In this document: positions 25,999-34,733 of the stretch, in pieces
How the letters are laid out: the number at the start of each line of letters is the position of its first letter
Position numbering within the stretch: position 1 is the stretch's first letter
Assembly: GCA_016292215.1 (NCBI GenBank)
Contig: JAEFBB010000001.1
Span: 1 to 64,000, forward strand
Reading direction: 5' to 3'
Length of the DNA stretch: 64,000 nt
Origin: Saccharofermentans sp.
GTDB taxonomy: Bacteria > Bacillota > Clostridia > Saccharofermentanales > Saccharofermentanaceae
Program-made: the position numbers and the translations under genes
The notes under the pieces: model-generated
Told to the model about the DNA's origin: nothing
Databases searched by the model: none
What the model saw: the letters and a program-made list of their open reading frames with translations, nothing else

Positions 25999-27849
25999 AT
26001 GTCAGTGATCGATAAGATTAAGAGTTTACCAAAAGCTAAAAAGATAGCTTTCGCAGGCATCGGCGCGGTCATGATCGTCGGCATCATCGTGGCCGTTATC
26101 CTTTTTTCCAACAATGGCTATACTGCTACGACCATGAGACTCCTCCGTGTTGAGGGAACGGTCAACATCGAAGATTCAAAGGGCGGAACAAAGCCCGCTC
26201 TTGATAAGATCAGATTCCAGTCCGGAGATGCCCTTAGTACAGGTGATGACGGACTTGCATCAGTCGGTCTCGACGATACTAAGATCGTCACCCTCCAGTC
26301 TGACAGCCGGGTTGAATTCCAAAAGCAGAATAAGAAGCTTGAGTTAAAGCTTACAAAGGGTGCGCTGTTCTTTGAAGTAACAGAGCATCTTAAAGATGAC
26401 GAGCTCTACGAGATCCACACCTCAAACATGACCGTTGGTATCAGAGGTACTTCAGGCTATGTTTACTACGATGAATCTGACAAAAGAGAATCCCTTGTTG
26501 TTACTGACGGCGTAGTGGAAGTTTCTGCGACCAACCCTGAAACAGGTGAGACAAAGACCGCAAGAGTAGAAGGCGGAAAGCAGATCAAGGTTTATCTGTA
26601 TTCAGACAGAACAAAAGATACAGTTGAATTTGAGCTTAATGACGTATCGGAAGAAGAACTTCCGGAGTTCGCGCTTCAAAGGCTCGCAGAGAATGACGAA
26701 CTCTTAGACAGAGTTTGCGAGTACACCGGTTGGGACAAAGAAAAACTGTTAGAAGTGCTGGAAGAGGCTATTGCCGTAATCGAGAGCGAAGAAACGGAAG
26801 AGACTGAGGAGACAGAAGAGTCTTCAGGCGAGTCGGAGGATCCTACGCCTACAACTACTCCGTCAGTTACCCCCACTCTAACAGCCACACCGACGACAAC
26901 GCCGCCTGTCACAGCGACACCTACTGTCAAACCGACAGCGGGAACATCAGAAACACCTACAGCTACTGCTTCTGCTACACCGACAGAGGCTGAGACGGAT
27001 ACTCCAACTACTTCGGATACTCCTACTGTTACATCGTTACCTCCGGATGATGGCCCGAGTGTACCGTCCGGATATATAAAGTCATCTTTATGGGGTGTTA
27101 CTTATAGAAGTTCAACGGTATACATTTGTCAGCTTGATAATGCCGGTGCAGCTGAGGACTATGGAAAAGGTATTCCTCAATACAGAGGTTACGACGATGG
27201 CGACTGGTACGATCTTAGAGGTCCTGATTCAAACAATACTTTTACGTTAGAAGTCTTCAACTTTGTTTATTATTCAGACGCTATGGTATTCGGATCGGGA
27301 ATCGCGGCGGTTTCAATAGATCCTGATTCGTATAGTGAAGATGTAAAAGTACCAGGAGCCTGGGGCAAAACTTATAATGGTTATACGGTTTACATAACTC
27401 AATCCGGATCTTCATATCAAGGTTACTATCGTGAGAATTGGTTTGATCTAAAGCGCACCGAGAATAACGGAACAATTACTTTTACCTTAGCCGGTTCCAC
27501 AAAAGTCTATTTTAAGTACTCCGTAAGTATTTCTACGCCCGGTTCCAAGCCTGAGATTACACCTGAGGCCGGATACGACAAGTTGATATGGGATGAAAAA
27601 TTTACCGATAATATTTCCGGTGTTACCCGAACAGTCTATATAGAGACTAAGGGCGACGGCAATGATAAAGTTTACAGAGGCTATGTAGACGGAGACGGCT
27701 GGGTCGATCTTGATTACAATGTTACTTATACAAACGGAGACGGTAATTACTATAACTATAATTTTAAGGGAACAAATGACACTTATTATTTTTACAAAAC
27801 CGGAGGAATGATCATATTTGATTCAGACTTCATTGACAATACTACATAG
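25999..27849 (+). CDS. FecR-domain surface protein with Thr/Pro linker and three C-terminal repeat modules
   Basis: I start at the ATG at 25999 with GGGAGG 9 bases upstream (616 residues). A short cytoplasmic N-terminus is followed by one membrane helix (about 14-35) and a FecR domain (about 50-165: IRFQSGDALSTGDDGLASVG, NMTVGIRGTSG). A conserved region to about 265, a Glu-rich and then Thr/Pro-rich linker (265-350) come next. Three related modules of about 60-80 residues fill the C-terminus (about 361-430, 451-510, 527-611), each with a W-TVYI-YxGY-WxDL pattern. FecR domains sense or display signals outside the membrane; in other phyla they pair with CHASE2 cyclases, as here (29498). The modules are not known to me. 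Confidence 0.85.
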   Translation: MSVIDKIKSLPKAKKIAFAGIGAVMIVGIIVAVILFSNNGYTATTMRLLRVEGTVNIEDSKGGTKPALDKIRFQSGDALSTGDDGLASVGLDDTKIVTLQSDSRVEFQKQNKKLELKLTKGALFFEVTEHLKDDELYEIHTSNMTVGIRGTSGYVYYDESDKRESLVVTDGVVEVSATNPETGETKTARVEGGKQIKVYLYSDRTKDTVEFELNDVSEEELPEFALQRLAENDELLDRVCEYTGWDKEKLLEVLEEAIAVIESEETEETEETEESSGESEDPTPTTTPSVTPTLTATPTTTPPVTATPTVKPTAGTSETPTATASATPTEAETDTPTTSDTPTVTSLPPDDGPSVPSGYIKSSLWGVTYRSSTVYICQLDNAGAAEDYGKGIPQYRGYDDGDWYDLRGPDSNNTFTLEVFNFVYYSDAMVFGSGIAAVSIDPDSYSEDVKVPGAWGKTYNGYTVYITQSGSSYQGYYRENWFDLKRTENNGTITFTLAGSTKVYFKYSVSISTPGSKPEITPEAGYDKLIWDEKFTDNISGVTRTVYIETKGDGNDKVYRGYVDGDGWVDLDYNVTYTNGDGNYYNYNFKGTNDTYYFYKTGGMIIFDSDFIDNTT

Positions 27850-27950
27850 CCGCTGATGCCTGCACCTCAAGTGCCGGATGGATATGTTAGTCTGAATCAT
27901 TGTCGGAATGTGGAGTAAACGGAAAAAATAGATCTGTTGCGTTCCCGGTA

Positions 27951-27990
27951 AATAACCGTTCCTGTAAACAGTACAGCGGGCGGTTATTTT
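27951..27990 (+). terminator. Terminator of the first FecR gene
   Basis: An 8-bp AATAACCG/CGGTTATT stem (27951-27958 with 27981-27988) with a 22-base loop and a T run. The loop is long and can form a small inner pairing. Confidence 0.7.
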
Positions 27991-28035
27991 GTATAAAACC
28001 TTAGTGAAGCATTAAAAGATAGCCACTTCTTTCTA

Positions 28036-28044
28036 TGATATAAT
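28036..28044 (+). promoter_or_regulatory. Extended -10 promoter of the second FecR gene and signalling operon
   Basis: TGA-TATAAT 43 bases before the start at 28087. Confidence 0.6.
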
Positions 28045-28086
28045 TATTAAATGATCAATTGACCTTTAGCGGGGGAGGCATTGCTT

Positions 28087-29490
28087 ATGAGCCTGATCGA
28101 TAAAATTAATAGTTTATCCAAGAAAACCAAGATATTTATTGCTGCTGCAGCGCTCGTTGCAGTAGCTGGCATTGTGGCAGTTATTGCTCTTTCCGGGAAC
28201 AAGTATACGGCTACGACTATGAGACTTCTCCGGGTTGAAGGAATGGTCAATATCGAGAATTCCGCAGGTGAGATCAAGCCTGTTATGAAGAACATCAGGT
28301 TCCAATCGGGCGATGCTCTCAGCACCGGTTATGACGGACTGGCGTCTGTAGGACTTGATGAGACCAAAATCGTTACTCTGGAACCGAACAGCAGAGTCGA
28401 GTTTACTAAGAGTGCCAAGCAGCTTCAGCTTAATCTGACTGAGGGCGGTATGTTTTTAGAAGTTACCGAAAAACTTAAGGACGATGAGATTTTTGATATT
28501 ACGACTTCCAACATGACTGTCGGTATAAGAGGAACATCGTGTTATATTTTGGCAAATGAAAAGATGAAAAGCACACTGGTTCAGCTTACGTCCGGACATA
28601 TCACAGTCAGAGTTACGGATCCTCTAACGTCAAATGATAAAGAAGTTTCATTAACTGCCGGTCAACAGGTTTTGATCGTGGCGAAAACGGTTAACGGGGA
28701 AATAAAAAACGAAGTTGTAGTAAGCCGTTTTGGTGCAAAAGATTTACCTGTGTTTGTAGCAAAAGCCATTTTACAGAGTCCCAAGACTCTCAATGACGTT
28801 ATTCTGGGATCCGGAATAACTCAAGATGATCTGGAAGATCGCGCAAACGGTGCCCCGGCAGATTCAAACAACGGTAATGATGATGATGAGCCTTCGCCTT
28901 CAGTGACTACTACGCCTACACCGTCTGCCGCGCCTGAAGATGATGGAAACGGCACCACACCGACTGCTACAGCGACGGCTACGCCTACAATAACTCCGCC
29001 GTTGACAACAACGCCGACGCTTACAACTACGCCGAAGCCAACGGCAACGTCTAAGCCTACGGCAACGTCTAAGCCTACGGCAACTTCTAAGCCGACTGAT
29101 ACTCTTACAACTACACCTACACCTGATGCATCGTCATCGCCGACTAATACTGTATCAACAACGCCGACTGATACTGTCTCAACAACGCCGACAAATGATC
29201 CAATAGCTGAGCCGACGACAACTGAGCCTACCGGATCGGCCACACCGACAGTTCCGGATAACTGTGCTTCGGTATTCTGGGGTGTTGAGGATCCTGATTT
29301 CGGAACCGTTTACATAGTTGTAAACCGTAATGGAGGTTATCTTGGCTGGGTAGATAATAAATGGGTCAGCCTCAGATATGAAGAATCTAACGACGGCGGT
29401 TTGTATCAGTCTTTCTATGCAGGAGATGATCTTTACTACGAAGTTTTTACTGAGTTACAGACTGAAGAACCCTTAGGCAGTCAAGGTTGA
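28087..29490 (+). CDS. FecR-domain surface protein with Thr/Pro linker and one repeat module
   Basis: The 467-residue protein (ATG at 28087, GGGGGAGG upstream, in preference to a TTG two codons earlier) is a paralogue of the 25999 product. The N-terminal membrane helix and FecR domain are nearly identical in pattern (KYTATTMRLLRVEG, IRFQSGDALSTG, SNMTVGIRGTS). The region after FecR differs (LTAGQQVLIVAKTV), and the Thr/Pro linker (about 262-385) contains three copies of an 18-bp repeat encoding SKPTAT. One C-terminal module (392-460) matches the repeat modules of the neighbour. It ends 7 bases before the CHASE2 cyclase, so they are co-expressed. Confidence 0.85.
   Translation: MSLIDKINSLSKKTKIFIAAAALVAVAGIVAVIALSGNKYTATTMRLLRVEGMVNIENSAGEIKPVMKNIRFQSGDALSTGYDGLASVGLDETKIVTLEPNSRVEFTKSAKQLQLNLTEGGMFLEVTEKLKDDEIFDITTSNMTVGIRGTSCYILANEKMKSTLVQLTSGHITVRVTDPLTSNDKEVSLTAGQQVLIVAKTVNGEIKNEVVVSRFGAKDLPVFVAKAILQSPKTLNDVILGSGITQDDLEDRANGAPADSNNGNDDDEPSPSVTTTPTPSAAPEDDGNGTTPTATATATPTITPPLTTTPTLTTTPKPTATSKPTATSKPTATSKPTDTLTTTPTPDASSSPTNTVSTTPTDTVSTTPTNDPIAEPTTTEPTGSATPTVPDNCASVFWGVEDPDFGTVYIVVNRNGGYLGWVDNKWVSLRYEESNDGGLYQSFYAGDDLYYEVFTELQTEEPLGSQG
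29041..29094 (+). repeat. 18-bp tandem repeat in the Thr/Pro linker
   Basis: Three copies of ACGGCAACGTCTAAGCCT, the third with two changes, encoding TATSKP. This part of the surface stalk is prone to length variation. Confidence 0.85.
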
Positions 29491-29497
29491 TTGATAT

Positions 29498-31321
29498 ATG
29501 AAGAAAAGCAATACCAAGGTACTTGCGGCTTCGCTTATAGGAGCACTGATCATAACTGTATTGTGCGGTTCTGGTGTGTTCAGCCGCGCTGAATTGTGGG
29601 TTAGTGACGAGCTTTTTCAGCGGCGTGAGGCTGTGCCCGGTGATATCGTAGTCATTGGTATTGATGAGAGCGATTTCCAGGCACTTGGTCCTTATAACAC
29701 ATGGGACAGATCGGTCATGGCTGCAGCTCTTGATGCGCTCGCTTCTGATCCTGATAATCTTCCTGCAGTTGTTGCGATAGACACGCTTTATGCGGGTCAT
29801 ACCAGTGAAGAAGCAGATGCGGCGCTTGCCGGATCTGCTGCAAATCTCGGCACTGTCGTTACTGCTTCAGAGGCACATTTCGGCACGCAGAGAACGTTCG
29901 GAACGACAGTTGTAGTTAACGATTACGCTATCTTAAGTTATGAAGAACCCTATGATGAACTCAAGAATGCAGCTGTTGAAGGCCACATTAATGCGATGTA
30001 TGACTCCGATGGAGTTATGCGCCACGCGGTCTGGTATATCGAGCCTGAAGGCGATGGCGGAAGACGCGTTTATTCAATGGCTTATGAGACTGCTTCTGCC
30101 TACGCTAAAACTAAGGGCATGACCATAGAGAATCCTCCTGTTGACAGCAGAGGCCGTTTCTTTGTCTCTTATACAGGCGGTCCTTCGGATTATTATGACG
30201 GCATCTCCATAAGCAAACTGATCAACGGTGAAGTCCCTTCATCTTATTACGCTGGTAAGATCGTTCTTATCGGACCATATGCACCCGGACTTCAGGATGC
30301 TTATTTCACACCGATCGAGAGAGGCGAGATGATGTATGGCGTCGAGTATCAGGCCAACGTTATCCAGTGTCTTCTGGCAGGCAACTACAAGGTGGAAGCG
30401 CCTGGTTTTATCCAGCTTTGCGTATTGTTCCTCGTATGTTTTGCCTTCTTCCTTTTCTGCAATAACAGAAGACTTCTTTTCGCTGTGCCCGCACTGATAA
30501 TCTGTGAGGCCGCAGCGATCGGATGCTCAATGATGCTCTACTCAATGGGTTACATAACGCACGTGTTGTGGATCCCGTTGGGACTTTTCGTACTGTTCGT
30601 GGTAAGCGTCGCGTCCAATTATATCCGCGCCGCTATCGCGAAGCAGAGCGTTACCAAGACTTTCGAGAGATACGTTGCTCCTAATATCGTAGGCGAGATC
30701 CTGAAGGAAGGTACGGACGCGTTGAAGCTCGGCGGCAAGACTGTCGATATCGCGGTGCTTTTCGTTGATGTCAGAGGCTTTACGACGATGTCAGAAAGAC
30801 TCTCGCCTGAGGTGGTCGTTAAGATCCTCAACAGATATCTGACGATGGCGAGCGCATGCGTTGATGACACCAAGGGCACTGTCGACAAGTTCGTCGGCGA
30901 TGCCATGATGGCCTTCTGGGGCGCGCCCATTGATGACGACGATCCGGTATACCATGCCGCTGTTACTGCTCTCGGTATTGTTGAGGGCGCGAAAAAGATC
31001 TCAGCAGAGCTTAAAGAGGAGATCGGTGAGGAGCTCAATGTCGGCGTCGGCATCAATTACGGTCCTGCGGTCGTAGGCAACATGGGCTCTGAGAAGCGAA
31101 TGGATTACACGGCCATCGGTGATACGGTCAACACGTCTGCAAGACTTGAGGCCAATGCTCCCGGCGGCACAGTATATATCAGCCGTTCCTGCGCTGACAG
31201 GCTTGAGGGAAGAATGAAGTTCGAACCTTTGGATCACCCCATCAAGCTCAAGGGTAAGGCGGACGGATTCGAGATATTGAGACTTATCGGACCTGCTCAA
31301 GGTTCTGAGAAGGAGGAATAA
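29498..31321 (+). CDS. CHASE2-domain class III adenylate cyclase
   Basis: The 607-residue protein has an N-terminal membrane helix (10-29), an extracytoplasmic CHASE2 sensor (30-300; DIVVIGIDESDFQALGPY, VAIDTLYAG) and three further helices (about 302-385). A catalytic class III nucleotidyl cyclase domain follows (415-595). Metal-binding aspartates are in FVDVRGFTTMS and KFVGDAMMAFWGAP, and the TAIGDTVNTSARL block carries the transition-state Asn and Arg. The Lys in DKFVGD and the Asp in AIGD favour ATP over GTP. cAMP would be made in the cytosol in response to an envelope signal. It follows a FecR gene by 7 bases and overlaps the operon with the GGDEF gene 2 bases later. Confidence 0.93.
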   Translation: MKKSNTKVLAASLIGALIITVLCGSGVFSRAELWVSDELFQRREAVPGDIVVIGIDESDFQALGPYNTWDRSVMAAALDALASDPDNLPAVVAIDTLYAGHTSEEADAALAGSAANLGTVVTASEAHFGTQRTFGTTVVVNDYAILSYEEPYDELKNAAVEGHINAMYDSDGVMRHAVWYIEPEGDGGRRVYSMAYETASAYAKTKGMTIENPPVDSRGRFFVSYTGGPSDYYDGISISKLINGEVPSSYYAGKIVLIGPYAPGLQDAYFTPIERGEMMYGVEYQANVIQCLLAGNYKVEAPGFIQLCVLFLVCFAFFLFCNNRRLLFAVPALIICEAAAIGCSMMLYSMGYITHVLWIPLGLFVLFVVSVASNYIRAAIAKQSVTKTFERYVAPNIVGEILKEGTDALKLGGKTVDIAVLFVDVRGFTTMSERLSPEVVVKILNRYLTMASACVDDTKGTVDKFVGDAMMAFWGAPIDDDDPVYHAAVTALGIVEGAKKISAELKEEIGEELNVGVGINYGPAVVGNMGSEKRMDYTAIGDTVNTSARLEANAPGGTVYISRSCADRLEGRMKFEPLDHPIKLKGKADGFEILRLIGPAQGSEKEE

Positions 31322-31323
31322 AG

Positions 31324-33033
31324 ATGCTGACTTTCTTCGGCAGAGGCTCTGCGTTCTCTGATCAGCAGAACAGTGCTTACTTTGAGGACAATAACGACCT
31401 TATTCTTGTCGATTGTCCTATGGATACTTTCGATATTCTTAAGAAGTGGGATCTCACAAACTATAAGCATATCTATATCCTTGTAACGCATACTCACGGC
31501 GACCACATAAGCGGCGTCGGCCTCCTTGTTGATTATCTTTATTTCCTCGTGAATATTCCCGTTACCATCGTCGCTCCCAGTGAAGAAGTTAGGAAGGATA
31601 TCAAGTTTTATCTCTCCAGGCTTGAGGGCTGCAATGACTTCTGGTATGAGCTTATCTCCTGCGAAGAGCTTAATAAGCCATGGTTTATTTGCTCTATTCC
31701 CACCAAGCATTCGCCTGAACTTGAGGGCAAGTGCTTCGGCTACAACCTGAAGCTCCAGGGCAACAATGTCGTCTATACAGGTGATACGAATATTGTTAAG
31801 CCTTACGAGAAATACTTGGCTGAAGGCACATACCTTTATATCGAGATCTCAGCGCACCGCTCCAATGTGCATCTTTACTATGAAAGTCTTATCCCTAAGC
31901 TCGAAGAATACATTGCAAAGGGCGTTAAGGTCTACCTCATGCACATGGACGATGAGAAGAAGATCATGGAGAAGGTGAGTGATATTGATGTTAAGCCTGC
32001 GCCTCTCGTAAGTGAGGTCATCCTGGGCGATAATTCCACGATCCTTAATACGATACTTGAGATCACTGACAGCCTTTACAAAGATATGTGCATGAACGGC
32101 AGTGATGATCACAATCTCCTGTTCTCTTATCTTACCGACCTCGCGAAAACGATCGTCGACGCTGACAGAGCAAGCTTCTGGAAGTGGGATAAGAGGAAGA
32201 AGCAGCTCTGGACAATGTCTGCTACGGACGTTGATAAGCTCGTTATATCCGATAAGTCCGGTCTTGTCGGAAAGGCACTGAAATTACAGAAAACCCTCAT
32301 CACGAACGATCCGTATAACGATCCTGATTTTAACCACGAGATCGATATCCAGACAGGATATAAGACCAAGTCTGTAATGGTGCTTCCTGTAGCTGATATC
32401 AACGGCAACTTTATCGGTGCTTTGCAGCTCATCAACAAGAAAGCCGACAGGGGTTTTGACGCTGAATCTGACGTCAAGAAACTCTCGCTCGCAGCGCTTA
32501 TATGCGGCATCGCGTTAGAGTCTGAGACATTCCTTGAAGACTCTCACCACGATAAGCTCACCGGTCTTAAGAACAGAATGGGTTTCTATTACGATTTCGG
32601 AGGCAAGTATAAGGACTACCTTATTCCCGGTTCCGGCAAGATCATGTCTGTCTTTATCAGTGACATCGATAAGTTTAAGAACGTCAACGATACATACGGA
32701 CATAATGCCGGCGATGATGTACTGAGATTTACATCGAATCTTCTTGAATCCTCATGCGGCGAGAACGACAGCCTTTACAGATGGGGCGGCGAGGAATTCG
32801 TAATGGTAATGCGTGATACGGATCTTGATGGCGCAGTGAAGAAGGCTGAAGCTATGAGGCTTAAACTCATGGAATCTGATATCGATGCTGACGGTACCGT
32901 GATAAGGTGTACGATGAGCTTCGGTTGTAGCCTTTTCGATCCTGCGAAAACGATCGAAGATAATATCAGCGCAGCAGATGAAAAGCTTTACACCGCGAAA
33001 GAAACGGGCAGGAACAAGGTCTGCTGGGAATAA
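31324..33033 (+). CDS. Metallo-beta-lactamase-fold / GAF / GGDEF three-domain signalling protein
   Basis: The 569-residue protein combines three domains. Residues 1-220 are an MBL fold with THTHGDH (H56, H58, D60, H61), a later His near 140, the Asp of YTGDTN and the His of LMHMDD, a full two-metal set. Residues 235-395 are GAF-like (DADRASFWKW, KSVMVLPVAD). Residues 405-569 are GGDEF with RWGGEEF. The RxxD inhibitory site five residues before GGEEF is absent. It should make c-di-GMP; the MBL part may hydrolyse a cyclic nucleotide or RNA. GAAGGAGG precedes the ATG 2 bases after the cyclase stop. I do not know this fusion from common families. Confidence 0.88.
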   Translation: MLTFFGRGSAFSDQQNSAYFEDNNDLILVDCPMDTFDILKKWDLTNYKHIYILVTHTHGDHISGVGLLVDYLYFLVNIPVTIVAPSEEVRKDIKFYLSRLEGCNDFWYELISCEELNKPWFICSIPTKHSPELEGKCFGYNLKLQGNNVVYTGDTNIVKPYEKYLAEGTYLYIEISAHRSNVHLYYESLIPKLEEYIAKGVKVYLMHMDDEKKIMEKVSDIDVKPAPLVSEVILGDNSTILNTILEITDSLYKDMCMNGSDDHNLLFSYLTDLAKTIVDADRASFWKWDKRKKQLWTMSATDVDKLVISDKSGLVGKALKLQKTLITNDPYNDPDFNHEIDIQTGYKTKSVMVLPVADINGNFIGALQLINKKADRGFDAESDVKKLSLAALICGIALESETFLEDSHHDKLTGLKNRMGFYYDFGGKYKDYLIPGSGKIMSVFISDIDKFKNVNDTYGHNAGDDVLRFTSNLLESSCGENDSLYRWGGEEFVMVMRDTDLDGAVKKAEAMRLKLMESDIDADGTVIRCTMSFGCSLFDPAKTIEDNISAADEKLYTAKETGRNKVCWE

Positions 33034-33082
33034 TTGTTGTAAAGAAATATTTATTATTGTATTATTTAATCGATTGAGGAAG

Positions 33083-33108
33083 CCTGTGCCTAAAAGCGCA
33101 GGTTTTTT
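33083..33108 (+). terminator. Terminator of the FecR/cyclase/GGDEF operon
   Basis: A 7-bp stem (33083-33089 with 33096-33102) and six T. Confidence 0.85.
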
Positions 33109-33145
33109 CTAAAGAAATAAGGGTAGATCTTTTAGGAGGTTGCAT

Positions 33146-33862
33146 ATGGAATATTGCAGATTTTGCGGCGCACTGATGAATCCTCTGGCATCGGCTTGTC
33201 CCAAGTGCGGAATGAAGCCCCGGGACTTCAGCGACACGTCTGAATCACCGAAGACCGTTCTGATCTCTAAGCTCGAGAGATACAAGGAGCTCATGGGTGA
33301 GACGGAGGAGCTTAAGAGGTACATCAGGCCTCAGAGCGAATTCCCGATGTATGAGTCTTCAGACTACAAGAAGAGGTCATTGATGAAGTTCTTCTGGCCC
33401 TTCCTGGTTGGCGGCATAGGTTCGTATATCCTCATCACTGTTATCTCTTGCATTATCGCTGTCAATTCAGTTTATGCCAAAGGCAGCTATGCTTTGTCTT
33501 CATCACAGTATGCTATAACTCAAAAAGAGATGGCTGATACGATCTTCGGCGGTGTCATCGTAGGCTTGGTCGTTTGCCTCGGAGTAATCCTCATCGGTCT
33601 TAAGATCTCAAGAAGAAAGAGAGACGACTTCAATAAGAACGCTGACTACATGAATATGCAGAAGACTGAGAAGTACAGAGAAGGCCTTAAGAACCAGAAG
33701 ATGATCGATATGTATCAGGAAGACATCAACGAGATGTATAAGTATGAACAGCTCGTTCCCAAGGAATACCGCACGATTCCCCAGATCACAAAGATCATCG
33801 AATTGATCGAGAATGACCAGGCTGCAACAGTCGAAGAAGCTTGCGCAATGATGGGCGCATGA
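33146..33862 (+). CDS. Zinc-ribbon membrane protein
   Basis: The 238-residue protein starts at the ATG at 33146, which has a perfect AGGAGG 6 bases upstream; a TTG two codons earlier overlaps that site. An N-terminal zinc ribbon (CRFCGAL with CPKCGMK, residues 4-26) is followed by a linker and two membrane helices (about 80-100 and 130-155). The C-terminus is a charged helix. Zinc ribbon plus two helices is a common clostridial arrangement of unknown role. Confidence 0.8.
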   Translation: MEYCRFCGALMNPLASACPKCGMKPRDFSDTSESPKTVLISKLERYKELMGETEELKRYIRPQSEFPMYESSDYKKRSLMKFFWPFLVGGIGSYILITVISCIIAVNSVYAKGSYALSSSQYAITQKEMADTIFGGVIVGLVVCLGVILIGLKISRRKRDDFNKNADYMNMQKTEKYREGLKNQKMIDMYQEDINEMYKYEQLVPKEYRTIPQITKIIELIENDQAATVEEACAMMGA

Positions 33863-33920
33863 ATTTCCAAGGCATAAGAGCTAAGGTAACATTGTTACGT
33901 ATTAAATAATCGTATATAAA

Positions 33921-33962
33921 CCGTCCCGGGTATCGGAAATGATCCCGGGACGGTGTTATTTT
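33921..33962 (+). terminator. Terminator after the zinc-ribbon membrane protein
   Basis: A 10-bp perfect stem CCGTCCCGGG/CCCGGGACGG (33921-33930 with 33944-33953) followed by TGTTATTTT. Just before it (33887-33899) is the palindrome GTAACATTGTTAC. Confidence 0.85.
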
Positions 33963-34069
33963 CGAGTTTTTCGGGAAAGGATTGCGATCCCCCATCATTA
34001 TAGTCCCGCTCCCAAAAAGCGGCGCGTTAAAATCTGCACAAAAAGAATCAGCAAAATTGTTCAGAAGAA

Positions 34070-34096
34070 TTAGCACTCTCGCATTGACAGTGCTAA
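34070..34096 (+). promoter_or_regulatory. CIRCE element (HrcA operator)
   Basis: TTAGCACTC, nine bases, then CAGTGCTAA. The consensus is TTAGCACTC-N9-GAGTGCTAA, so only one base differs. The right arm overlaps the -35 hexamer of the hsp20 promoter. HrcA binding and heat induction follow from established knowledge of this box. Confidence 0.95.
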
Positions 34097-34111
34097 TTCG
34101 CGGACTATAAT
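34084..34111 (+). promoter_or_regulatory. hsp20 promoter
   Basis: TTGACA (34084-34089), 16 bases, TATAAT (34106-34111), leaving an 80-base untranslated leader. The CIRCE right arm covers the -35. Confidence 0.9.
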
Positions 34112-34196
34112 CGGAGGTGGAACAAAGGAACGAAGATCAATAGATCAGACCTCCGCTCTAATGCTCGGATAACAACGATCAAAGGAGATGATTATT

Positions 34197-34643
34197 ATGT
34201 TGATGTCCGGATTATTTGGAGAAGATTTATTTGATGATTTATGGGGTTTCCCGACACGCGAGCTTGCGAACATCGATAAGCGCCTTTACGGTAAGCACGC
34301 ACGTTCCATGATGGCAACCGACGTTAACGAGACAGATACCGATTATGAGCTCGAGATGAATCTTCCGGGATTCAAGAAAGACCAGATCAACGTTAAGCTC
34401 GAAGACGGTTACATGACCATCAGTGCCTCAAAGGGTCACGATCAGGAAAAGAAAGACAAGCACGGCAAGATCATCCGTCAGGAGAGATATGCTGGCTCAA
34501 TGCAGAGGAGCTTCTACGTAGGTGAGGGCGTCAAGACAGAAGATGTCAAAGCCAAGTACGAAGACGGCGTCCTCAAGCTCTTTATCCCGAAGAAGGAATT
34601 AAAGGAGCTGCCCGGCAACAATACCATAGCCATCGAAGGCTGA
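34197..34643 (+). CDS. hsp20: Small heat-shock protein, Hsp20/alpha-crystallin family
   Basis: The 148-residue chaperone begins MLMSGLFGEDLFDDLWGFP and has an alpha-crystallin domain (about residues 40-135) with ETDTDYELEMNLPGFKKDQI and the family GVLKLFIPKK motif near the end. I choose the ATG at 34197, 9 bases after AAGGAG; an in-frame ATG at 34188 overlaps that site. It holds unfolded proteins in an ATP-independent way. The CIRCE box predicts HrcA control. It is monocistronic with terminators on both sides. Confidence 0.95.
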   Translation: MLMSGLFGEDLFDDLWGFPTRELANIDKRLYGKHARSMMATDVNETDTDYELEMNLPGFKKDQINVKLEDGYMTISASKGHDQEKKDKHGKIIRQERYAGSMQRSFYVGEGVKTEDVKAKYEDGVLKLFIPKKELKELPGNNTIAIEG

Positions 34644-34677
34644 TGGAGATAAGGAACAATTACATAAGTGAAGAAGG

Positions 34678-34707
34678 GGTTGTCTCAATTGAGGCAACCT
34701 CTTTTTT
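34678..34707 (+). terminator. hsp20 terminator
   Basis: A 9-bp GGTTGTCTC/GAGGCAACC stem (one wobble) with a 4-base loop, followed by CTCTTTTTT. Confidence 0.85.
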
Positions 34708-34733
34708 GTCTGGTTGCGGGCGCGAAAGAACAG

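Noticed and set aside
28821-29243. Long minus-strand open frame rich in Val and Gly opposite the FecR gene
   Set aside because: It is the mirror of the Thr/Pro linker repeat on the plus strand, has no ribosome site, and has no recognisable domain.
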